A stretch of 6,111 nt of DNA from contig CANDFU010000118.1 in NCBI GenBank assembly GCA_947384095.1, positions 1 to 6,111 on the forward strand. The letters run 5' to 3'. Positions 1 through 5,861 of this stretch are shown here, one piece after another; the first letter of the stretch is position 1; every line of letters starts with the position of its first letter. Below the pieces are notes generated by a model. That model did not search any database. It worked only from the letters and a program-made list of their open reading frames with translations, and was not told the DNA's origin. The translations under genes were made by a program, and so were the position numbers. This DNA is from an uncultured Roseburia sp. Its GTDB lineage: Bacteria > Bacillota > Clostridia > Lachnospirales > Lachnospiraceae.

Positions 1-52
1 CCCACCAACACTATAACCTACACTCTTTCCTTACACGACGCTCTTCCGATCT
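1..52. other. Illumina adapter residue at contig end (non-genomic)
   Basis: Positions 20-52 match the 33-base 3' end of the Illumina TruSeq universal adapter / read-1 primer site, ending in CTCTTCCGATCT, with a single mismatch at position 31 (T instead of C). Positions 1-19 look like a degraded continuation of the same adapter (CCACC and CCTACAC fragments) but do not match cleanly. Genomic sequence therefore most likely begins at about position 53. Any reading frame running through these bases is artificial, and the upstream context of the first gene is lost. Confidence 0.95.
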
Positions 53-53
53 G

Positions 54-461
54 GTGATTGAGGCGGGAGTCAGGGAACGCAGAAGCACTGAGCAGGCCGG
101 AAGCGCTATAATGGCGCCGGAGGGGGCTTTGACGGAGATTGTTCTTCTGGGGGAGGAAGATAAACGGGTCGCTTCCTGGGATATTTACGGAAAAAACGGG
201 CTAGTGATCGGAAGGGATGTCGGGGAAAACCATGTCTCCATCAACCTTGAGAACACGGCATATGCGAGCATGATCGACGTTGAACATGCGGTCTTGAATT
301 ATTCGGGAGACTGCTGGTATGTCGAGGATATTTCGGAGAAAAACGGTGTCAGCATTCAGAAAAGTGATGGGAGAAAATATAAACTTTCTTATGGAAAGCC
401 GTGCAGGCTGGAGGGCGGCGATATCATATACATTGCTCTTACGCGTCTTATGATTGTCTGA
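54..461 (+). CDS. Small FHA-domain protein, 5' end uncertain
   Basis: This is a forkhead-associated (FHA) domain protein, a cytosolic phosphothreonine-peptide binding module with little else attached. The frame is open from GTG at 54, one base after the adapter junction, so the gene may be truncated. ATG at 111 is an alternative start (116 residues) with a weak GGAAG site at 99-103, and it leaves the whole FHA domain intact. Numbered from that ATG, the domain shows LVIGR (31-35), a central EHA with His59, YVEDISEKNG (70-79) matching the usual 'v.D..S.NG' strand, and a C-terminal GGDIIYIA strand. The position three residues before His59, normally the phosphate-contacting Ser, is Asp56. The next gene, also FHA, starts 36 bp downstream. 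The family is clear; the ligand is unknown. Binding could be phospho-independent given the Ser loss. Confidence 0.85.
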   Translation: MIEAGVRERRSTEQAGSAIMAPEGALTEIVLLGEEDKRVASWDIYGKNGLVIGRDVGENHVSINLENTAYASMIDVEHAVLNYSGDCWYVEDISEKNGVSIQKSDGRKYKLSYGKPCRLEGGDIIYIALTRLMIV

Positions 462-482
462 GCAGAAAATTTCCGATGAGAC

Positions 483-487
483 GGAGG
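483..487 (+). promoter_or_regulatory. Ribosome binding site of the zinc-ribbon FHA gene
   Basis: GGAGG at 483-487 lies 10 bases before ATG 498. The ATG at 488 is in another frame, so this site supports 498 as the start. Confidence 0.7.
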
Positions 488-497
488 ATGGCGGGAA

Positions 498-1019
498 ATG
501 GGAGAGTCCAATTTAATCCGGTGCGAAAACGGGCACCTGTTTAGCAAAAAAAGATATGGGACGGTCTGTCCTTATTGTAATATTGAGACGGCCACACAGG
601 AAAAAAGAGAAGTGAACAAGACCGAGATCGAGATCGAGGAGGAATTGTTCAGGGAAGATATCAAACCGGTCTGCGGATGGCTGGTCTGTATATCGGGGCC
701 CAGACAGGGAAAAGATTACAAAATTGTCCGTGGGAAAAATTTTATAGGGCGCGCCGATGACATGGATATCCAGATTCTGGGCGACAATGAGATTGCGAGA
801 AGGAATCATGCTGTGATTGTCTTTGACCCAAAGAAGAAAGAGACGGTGCTTCTGCCGGGGGATTCCAACGGTCTGGTTTATCTGAATGAAAATGCGGTCT
901 ATACGCCGATGGTTTTAAGCTCCTACGATAAGATTGAGATGGGCGTTTCAACCTTTGCCTTTCTGCCGTTCTGCGGAAATCATTTTATGTGGGGGGAAAA
1001 GGAAAACGGGGATGAATAG
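498..1019 (+). CDS. Zinc-ribbon plus FHA domain protein
   Basis: This 173-residue, probably cytosolic protein has two parts. Residues 9-27 carry Cys9, His13 and the pair Cys24-Pro-Tyr-Cys27, the spacing of a small zinc ribbon. A charged Lys/Glu linker (about 35-56) follows. Residues about 60-157 form an FHA domain: NFIGR (81-85), RRNHAVIVF (101-109) and DSNGLVYLN (122-130, the conserved NG-x-x-x-N element). The phosphate-contacting Ser expected three residues before His104 is replaced by Arg101, with an apparent one-residue insertion in that loop. Zinc ribbons fused to FHA domains are known in Firmicutes and may serve in protein contact; no enzyme activity is expected. The gene overlaps the phosphatase start downstream by 8 bases, implying translational coupling and a shared phosphosignalling role. 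Confidence 0.88.
   Translation: MGESNLIRCENGHLFSKKRYGTVCPYCNIETATQEKREVNKTEIEIEEELFREDIKPVCGWLVCISGPRQGKDYKIVRGKNFIGRADDMDIQILGDNEIARRNHAVIVFDPKKKETVLLPGDSNGLVYLNENAVYTPMVLSSYDKIEMGVSTFAFLPFCGNHFMWGEKENGDE
997..1003 (+). promoter_or_regulatory. Ribosome binding site that fixes the PP2C start
   Basis: AAAAGGA at 997-1003 sits 8 bases before ATG 1012, inside the end of the preceding gene. The same frame is open further upstream (ATG 934), but that stretch overlaps the FHA gene by 86 bases and lacks a comparable site. ATG 1012 also puts a hydrophobic anchor directly at the N-terminus. Confidence 0.75.
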
Positions 1020-1851
1020 CACCTATTATATTGTGATTGTACTGGGTACAGTGATTGCCATACTGGAGATTCTTAAATTTGCGTACCGGCCAAAGCGCAA
1101 TGAGAAAAGGGTGACGGATATCGGTTCCTGCATGACGATCGGCAGCAGGGACGTGCAGGAGGATGCTGCTGCGTCGATGGAGAGCCGGGCCGGGATTATG
1201 GCGGTCCTTGCAGACGGCGCGGGCAAAACCTATGGGGGAAGGATTGCGGCAAAGATTGCGGTCGATACCTGTGTGGAGATTTTTAAAGATTACAATGCAT
1301 TTGATAATCCGCAGTATTATTTCCGAAAGGCATTTCACTGTGCAAACAGGGAGATTTTAAAGGCAGTCGGGGATGAGAACCGTGGGTCGGCGAGCGCGGG
1401 GTGCGTACTGCTGCGGGACGGATTCCTGTATTATGCGCTGGCGGGCAATGTAAAGATCTGCGTTTTCAGGGATGGCGCCCTGATTCCGGTTTCCACGGGA
1501 CATACGGTGTCGGTTCTTGCGGAAAAAAAATTTCATGAAGGGAAGATTTCCCGGCAGGAGGCGCTTTCGCTGCTGGAAAATCACCGGCTTTACAATTATC
1601 TTGGCAAAGATGATTTTAAGGATATTGAATTTTTTGACGCGCCGGTCCGGCTGAAGGCGGAAGATATCGTTGTTCTGATGAGCGACGGCATATACGATCT
1701 TCTGGGTGTAAGGGAGATTGAGCATGCGCTGGCGGGGGCGGGGAAGTGCCAGATGAAAGCGCTGGAAATAATTGAGAAAGTAAACCAGAATGCTTCCGAC
1801 GACAAGGATAATGCCAGTATTGTGTTGATCGGTACAAGATTGGAGTCATGA
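1012..1851 (+). CDS. Membrane-anchored PP2C-family Ser/Thr phosphatase
   Basis: This 279-residue protein is predicted to remove phosphate from Ser/Thr residues using two metal ions (Mn/Mg), on the cytosolic face of the membrane. Residues about 5-24 are a single hydrophobic helix followed by the basic stretch RPKRNEKR, so it is an N-terminal anchor with the catalytic domain inside. PP2C motifs appear in order: GSRDVQEDA (44-52; Arg46, Asp51), VLADGAGKTYGG (65-76; metal ligand Asp68), ALAGNVKICVFRDG (142-155), LMSDGIYDLL (222-231; Asp225) and DNASIVLI (266-273; Asp266). All metal-binding aspartates are present, so it is probably active. Departures from consensus are ADGAGKTYGG where ADGMGGH is usual, and AGNVK in place of GDSR. 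Family length is about 240-260 residues plus the anchor. It overlaps the upstream FHA gene by 8 bases and precedes the next gene by 1 base. Likely substrates are the phosphoproteins read by the neighbouring FHA proteins or written by an unseen kinase. Confidence 0.92.
   Translation: MNSTYYIVIVLGTVIAILEILKFAYRPKRNEKRVTDIGSCMTIGSRDVQEDAAASMESRAGIMAVLADGAGKTYGGRIAAKIAVDTCVEIFKDYNAFDNPQYYFRKAFHCANREILKAVGDENRGSASAGCVLLRDGFLYYALAGNVKICVFRDGALIPVSTGHTVSVLAEKKFHEGKISRQEALSLLENHRLYNYLGKDDFKDIEFFDAPVRLKAEDIVVLMSDGIYDLLGVREIEHALAGAGKCQMKALEIIEKVNQNASDDKDNASIVLIGTRLES
1841..1845 (+). promoter_or_regulatory. Ribosome binding site of the pseudo-PP2C gene
   Basis: TGGAG at 1841-1845 is 7 bases before ATG 1853. 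The ATG at 1848 would read only two codons before a stop, so 1853 is the start. Confidence 0.6.
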
Positions 1852-1852
1852 A

Positions 1853-3748
1853 ATGAGAAAACAGAATTCGGAGTTTTTGACAGCATTCACGTCGGAAGCG
1901 AGCAGTGATTTGAAAAATACCGACTATTTCGGTTTCGTGGAGCTGGACGACTATGCATGTTATGTGATCGCAGACGGAATTGACGATCAGCTTGAGGCGT
2001 CAAGCGCAAAACTTGCGGTTCTGACAGCGGTTGCGGTATTTTCGGAAGCGCCGTCGATGAGCAGACGGACGATGAAGAAGTGCCTGAAAGCGGCAAATAA
2101 GGCGCTGCTTGAGGCAAAGAGCAAAACGAAATTAAAGGCATCCGTGATGATGGTGGTCACGGATTATGTGAAATTGCGGTATGGACAGGCAGGTAATATC
2201 AGACTGCGTTTATACCGCAATGGTTTTGTAAAGGAAAAAACCATAGATCAGTCGCTGACCATGGATATGGTGGCGGAGGCAAAAGTGCCGCAGGACAAAG
2301 TAGCGGTACATGAGGAGCGGAACAATCTATATGCCTATCTGGGGCAGGAGAAGGACTTTAAGCCGCGGGTCTCAAAGAAAATCGCCTTGACAAATGCCGA
2401 TGTGGTGGCGCTTTATACAGGCGGCGTGTGGGAGAATGTCGATGAAGGGGAGATGGAGGACGTTTTTACGGATGCGTCGGACGACCCGAAGGAGACGGTG
2501 AGCAATATCGAGGATCTTCTGCTGTCGAGACAGCCGAAGGATCTGAAAAAATATACATTTGTCGTCATATTTGCAAATAAGATTTTTACTGACCCGAATA
2601 AGAAGCGGAAGATCAAAAAAATTCTGACGGCGGCGGCTGCCGTTCTGATGACAGTGGTATTGATCGCGGTAATTATCGCAATTTTCTATAACAACTGGCA
2701 GAAGAAAAAGGAGAAGTTAAGGACTGGCTATACGGACACAATCGAATATATCCAGATGGATAATTACATAAAAGCGCAGGAGAGCTGCGGTAAGGCACAG
2801 GAGCTGGCAGACGATGTACGGGACGGGAAGATGCAGACAGAGCTGGGCAATTATCAGAAGCTGATTGAGGCGGTGCTCGCGGCGGAAGAACAGCTCGATA
2901 ACGGAGCGTATGCACAGGCGCAGGCGACGTTTAAGGAGGCTGCGAAACGTGCCAGGTATGTGGACGGCCTGGGGCTGGACTATATAAACGGCAGACTGGC
3001 GCTGACGGCAGACTATATATCCGTGTACGATCTTCTTTCCCTCGGCGATACCCTGGTGCTGAATCTTCAGTATGATAAGGCGGAGGAAAAATATATGGAG
3101 GCAAAGGCGACGGCATCCGGAATATATTTTGAAGACGGAAGAAAGGCGGCTGTCGAGGCGCTGGAGGCGCTTTACGAAGAACAGAAAGCGCAGGCTGAGG
3201 CAGAGAGCGAAGCGCGCAGGGAACAGCTTGCCAAAGAAGAGTCGGCCGCCAATTATATGGCACAGGGGGACGCGGCGTTTACGGAGGGGGATTTTGACAG
3301 TGCACGGGTATTTTACACCGCGGCGCTGCAAAAGTATGAAGAGCTTGACGATAAGGCACAGCAGGAGGTTGTCGCCGAAAAGCTGGAAGCGGCCGGGAGC
3401 AAGATTACGTCGAGCAGCAGCCAGAAGGCGGAGGCTGAAGACTATGTGGCACAGGCTGAGGACGCGATGGCGGCGGGGGATTACAGCGGGGCAAAAAAAT
3501 ATTATCTGCTGGCGATGGATATTTACGCGGCGCTCAAGGATGACGAGACGCTGGCGGAAATAAAACGGAAAATGGAGATTCTCGATATAAAGGATAACGA
3601 AAAGCGGGCGGCAGCGGCAGAAGCGGCGAAAGCGGCAGAGGCCGGCGAAGGGACGCCGCCGGGTGAAGAAGGGGGAAGCACGGACGGAGGATCAGAGAGC
3701 CAGGGGGACGGGGCCGGCGAGGTGAGTCCGGACGGCGGGGTCGGGTGA
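1853..3748 (+). CDS. Degenerate PP2C – transmembrane – TPR-repeat protein
   Basis: This 631-residue protein has four regions. Residues 8-245 are a PP2C fold: KNTDYFGF (21-28) matches the NED motif, YVIADGIDD (37-45) matches VADG, and QAGNIRLRLYRNG (112-124) matches the GDSR strand. The SDG motif has become LYTGGVWENV (187-196) and the final DN motif has become KKYTFVVIF (232-240), so two metal ligands are missing and it is probably a pseudophosphatase. Residues about 257-279 are one transmembrane helix, flanked by KKRKIKK and by QKKKEK. Residues about 295-580 hold at least five TPR-like helical pairs (near 299-322, 342-370, 394-425, 468-500 and 532-565), with a Gln/Glu/Ala-rich coiled-coil-like stretch at 440-465. 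Residues 584-631 are Ala/Glu-rich, then Gly/Ser/Asp/Glu-rich and probably disordered. With a cytosolic PP2C part, the TPR part would lie outside; the charges are balanced enough that this topology is inference. It is coupled by 1 base to the active phosphatase, which it may regulate or scaffold. Confidence 0.85.
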   Translation: MRKQNSEFLTAFTSEASSDLKNTDYFGFVELDDYACYVIADGIDDQLEASSAKLAVLTAVAVFSEAPSMSRRTMKKCLKAANKALLEAKSKTKLKASVMMVVTDYVKLRYGQAGNIRLRLYRNGFVKEKTIDQSLTMDMVAEAKVPQDKVAVHEERNNLYAYLGQEKDFKPRVSKKIALTNADVVALYTGGVWENVDEGEMEDVFTDASDDPKETVSNIEDLLLSRQPKDLKKYTFVVIFANKIFTDPNKKRKIKKILTAAAAVLMTVVLIAVIIAIFYNNWQKKKEKLRTGYTDTIEYIQMDNYIKAQESCGKAQELADDVRDGKMQTELGNYQKLIEAVLAAEEQLDNGAYAQAQATFKEAAKRARYVDGLGLDYINGRLALTADYISVYDLLSLGDTLVLNLQYDKAEEKYMEAKATASGIYFEDGRKAAVEALEALYEEQKAQAEAESEARREQLAKEESAANYMAQGDAAFTEGDFDSARVFYTAALQKYEELDDKAQQEVVAEKLEAAGSKITSSSSQKAEAEDYVAQAEDAMAAGDYSGAKKYYLLAMDIYAALKDDETLAEIKRKMEILDIKDNEKRAAAAEAAKAAEAGEGTPPGEEGGSTDGGSESQGDGAGEVSPDGGVG

Positions 3749-3829
3749 TCTGCTTCTGGGATAAAACAGCGGCAGGGATTGGAAAAGCCAGGTTCAGGCG
3801 ATGATCCATGATATATGGAGGGCGGATAG
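3749..3829 (+). other. 81-bp intergenic gap inside the operon
   Basis: This is the longest gap in the window. I see no terminator (no GC stem with a T-run) and no convincing -35/-10 pair. A short inverted repeat, TCCAT at 3805-3809 and ATGGA at 3815-3819, overlaps the start of the ribosome binding site of the next gene; its 5-bp stem is weak. Confidence 0.5.
3817..3822 (+). promoter_or_regulatory. Strong ribosome binding site of the 432-residue protein
   Basis: GGAGGG at 3817-3822 is 7 bases before ATG 3830, nearly ideal spacing. It indicates independent, efficient translation start after the 81-bp gap and fixes the start codon. Confidence 0.8.
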
Positions 3830-5128
3830 ATGGGATTTTACGATGAGTTTGATATGGAGGCTTATATCGATAAGCGGATGCTTGAAATATCGGAGCCGGG
3901 CGAGCGCGTGCTTTTTAAGGAAGTTGTGGGAAATCTGCTCAAAGAGCTGTACAGATATAATGAGGAGGCGTATCGGGGAGTCTGTGAGCGTGTGCTCTCA
4001 GAGGAAGTCGCCGGACAGGGGGCATATGCAGTTTATGTGGCGCTGACAGACGCCGCCCGTTACGATGAGACGGATTCATTTTTAAGTCCCATGGTACCCG
4101 AAGATACAAAGAAAAAAGAAATATTATGCGATGATGTAAGGGAAGCGCTCCGCCGACGGGAAAAAATGCAGTTATTTACGGTATTTATAAGGGCCGGCGC
4201 GTCCGCACTCTATGGCATTCTCCGTGAAAAGCGCCGGTTTTACGGTGTGATAAAGACAGAAAACCGGGAATATAAGGGGATATTTGAGATAAAACGGAGT
4301 GAAAAATATCTGAAACTGATCGAGCGCCTGTATGAAGTTTTTACAGCCAATTTTCAGCCGTGGGTCACCGTATGCGGGGCGTATCTGATGAAGCTCTTTG
4401 ACGTATATCTGACGGAATCGGAAGAGATCGGAAAAGGAGAGAAAATACGGGAGATAGAGGTGGATTTTGAGGAATATGCAGGGCTGGTCAGCTACGATGT
4501 GATTCCTTTGTGGAACTTAAGGGAGTTTCAGGAAAAGACCAGCACGTATCCGGACGCTGCAATCGATAAAATCAATTATGAACACCAGATTTTTGCCCAT
4601 CGCCTTAAGGCGGATTGTGAATATCTGGTGAGGAACACGGAGGTTGAGATCACGAATATCCGCCGGGTGAAAGGCGACCTTGTGATCAGCTGCCCCGTGG
4701 AGCGCCCGGTCGAGTGGGTTTTTTATCAGGTAGGCCGGGGGAGGGGACGGGGAAGATATCCGTATCCGCCTCTTTCCAACGAGTGTAAAGAGAGTTTTTC
4801 GGGGAGCATCACCGAGATGTACCGCAAAAGCATTAAGACAAAGGCGGAGATGGCACGTCTGATTGAGTCGTTCCCGTCGGGAGATTGCCTGGAATTTAAG
4901 GGATGCGCCGTTGAAAAAGAGGCTCCGGAAGGATGGGAAGCCTGTAATTATAACATGGACGGATTTATACAGGATGAGATCCGCGTCGGCGGCGCACAGC
5001 AGATCCTTCTGATTTCTTTTGCGGCGAAAGATCCGGAATATTATCTGAATGAGGATATTATGAGTTTTCTGGTGACACAGGTGCAGAAAATATTTCCGGA
5101 GTATCACTGTATCGGGCGGATTGAATGA
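3830..5128 (+). CDS. Conserved-looking soluble protein of unknown function (432 aa)
   Basis: I do not recognise this 432-residue family. It has no signal peptide, no hydrophobic helix long enough to span a membrane, and no nucleotide-binding loop or evident catalytic motif. The N-terminal ~115 residues are charged and helical (KEVVGNLLKELYRYNEEAYRG, split here as 30-40 and 41-50). The middle is mixed: a beta-like stretch (137-155), an aromatic-rich patch around FQPWVTVCGAYL (175-186) and IPLWNLREF (225-233). Residues 302-309 are a perfect Gly-Arg alternation (GRGRGRGR) followed by YPYPP, probably an exposed basic loop. The C-terminal ~85 residues alternate strand and helix (QILLISF, then FLVTQVQKIFPEYHCIGRI). 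It starts from a strong site 81 bp after the pseudo-PP2C gene and is followed at 16 bp by another unknown. Size and context would suit a structural or adaptor component; that is inference. Confidence 0.8.
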   Translation: MGFYDEFDMEAYIDKRMLEISEPGERVLFKEVVGNLLKELYRYNEEAYRGVCERVLSEEVAGQGAYAVYVALTDAARYDETDSFLSPMVPEDTKKKEILCDDVREALRRREKMQLFTVFIRAGASALYGILREKRRFYGVIKTENREYKGIFEIKRSEKYLKLIERLYEVFTANFQPWVTVCGAYLMKLFDVYLTESEEIGKGEKIREIEVDFEEYAGLVSYDVIPLWNLREFQEKTSTYPDAAIDKINYEHQIFAHRLKADCEYLVRNTEVEITNIRRVKGDLVISCPVERPVEWVFYQVGRGRGRGRYPYPPLSNECKESFSGSITEMYRKSIKTKAEMARLIESFPSGDCLEFKGCAVEKEAPEGWEACNYNMDGFIQDEIRVGGAQQILLISFAAKDPEYYLNEDIMSFLVTQVQKIFPEYHCIGRIE

Positions 5129-5129
5129 G

Positions 5130-5136
5130 AAAGGGG
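5130..5136 (+). promoter_or_regulatory. Ribosome binding site selecting a TTG start
   Basis: AAAGGGG at 5130-5136 is 8 bases before TTG 5145. The upstream in-frame TTG at 5121 overlaps the preceding gene and has only GGGCGGA directly abutting it, so 5145 is preferred. Confidence 0.65.
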
Positions 5137-5144
5137 CGGGCGGT

Positions 5145-5837
5145 TTGAACTTTTTATGGGATATTGCGCTGCGGGCGCAGCAGCAGGGAAGACGGGAGGA
5201 AGAGCTGTTTTTCTGTCAGGCGAAGGATTACAGTCCGTTTTATGAACAGTCCTTTTCCTGTCTGAATGAGACGAAGATCCGTTCGGATACGGTGGAGCTG
5301 AATCTTTTGTACCGGTTTGCAGATATTTTTCAGGATATTCTTGCAGGAGAGGCGGGGGAGTATCCGCAGTTTAAGGCCCGCCTGATCGATACGGCGCTCC
5401 ATGTGATCCTGCACACGGATTTGTACCACGGCGTCACGCGCCGGGAGATCTATATCCATAAGTTAATGGAAGAGCTGGAAAACGGAACGTTCTGGCGGGA
5501 AGCCGCGGAAAAATACAGATGGGTTCCGCCCCGCAGGCGGAGCCGGATTGCGACGCTGGTGCTGAATCAGATGCAGACAGGCGCTTCCGTGATGTTGTTT
5601 CGCAGAGCCCTGGTGGTATTGTTTCCGGATGCCGTCCTCTATCGTCTTAAGGCGGAACCCGAAAAGCTGTTACTATATTTAAAAGAGAGCAGGTCGCAGA
5701 GTGCGCAGCAGCAGCTGGCATTGATTGAAGATCTGTTTCTTCCGCTCCGCTGTCATCTGCGCGTGTTCTGGAAGTATCATTTTGGGATTATCGGCGTCGA
5801 CGACGCCATGCGGCTGGATGAGATTGCGATTTACTGA
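5145..5837 (+). CDS. Unknown soluble protein, 230 aa, TTG start
   Basis: I do not recognise this family by name. With the TTG start at 5145 the protein begins MNFLWDIALRAQQQG and is 230 residues long; with TTG 5121 it would gain eight Gly-rich residues that look like read-through of the ribosome binding site. It is soluble and mostly helical. Notable patches are CQAKDYSPFYEQSFSCLNE (24-42, Tyr/Phe/Cys-rich), VELNLLYRFADIFQDIL (50-66), VPPRRRSR (127-134, basic), and a strongly ordered C-terminus, RVFWKYHFGIIGVDDAMRL then DEIAIY. There is no metal-cluster, ATPase or protease motif that I can defend. The aromatic C-terminus ending exactly at the stop suggests a packed terminal strand or an interaction surface. 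It follows the 432-residue gene by 16 bp and precedes the SAP-like gene by 24 bp, so the three are probably made together and may share a complex. Confidence 0.75.
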   Translation: MNFLWDIALRAQQQGRREEELFFCQAKDYSPFYEQSFSCLNETKIRSDTVELNLLYRFADIFQDILAGEAGEYPQFKARLIDTALHVILHTDLYHGVTRREIYIHKLMEELENGTFWREAAEKYRWVPPRRRSRIATLVLNQMQTGASVMLFRRALVVLFPDAVLYRLKAEPEKLLLYLKESRSQSAQQQLALIEDLFLPLRCHLRVFWKYHFGIIGVDDAMRLDEIAIY

Positions 5838-5861
5838 TTGATTGAAAAGGATACGGAAAGA

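Noticed and set aside
934..1011. 26-residue N-terminal extension of the phosphatase from ATG 934
   Set aside because: It overlaps the FHA gene by 86 bases, lacks a well-spaced ribosome binding site, and the extension is unlike the PP2C family. ATG 1012 has a good site and starts the membrane anchor.
2717..3331. 204-codon antisense open frame
   Set aside because: It lies wholly opposite the TPR gene, has low-quality composition (Leu/Arg/Cys-rich) and no domain; it is an antisense shadow.
3072..3563. 163-codon + strand frame rich in Arg and Trp within the TPR region
   Set aside because: The composition (long Arg/Trp-rich runs) is what a shifted frame of Ala/Glu-rich coding sequence gives. The overlapping frame has clear TPR repeats and a better start.
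3805..3819. Short inverted repeat TCCAT/ATGGA as a terminator or translational hairpin
   Set aside because: The stem is only 5 bp and AT-rich with no T-run. A chance repeat is likely, although it does touch the ribosome binding site.
4517..5107. 196-codon antisense open frame opposite the 432-residue gene
   Set aside because: No ribosome binding site or recognisable motif was seen, and it is entirely contained in a gene with normal codon pattern on the other strand.
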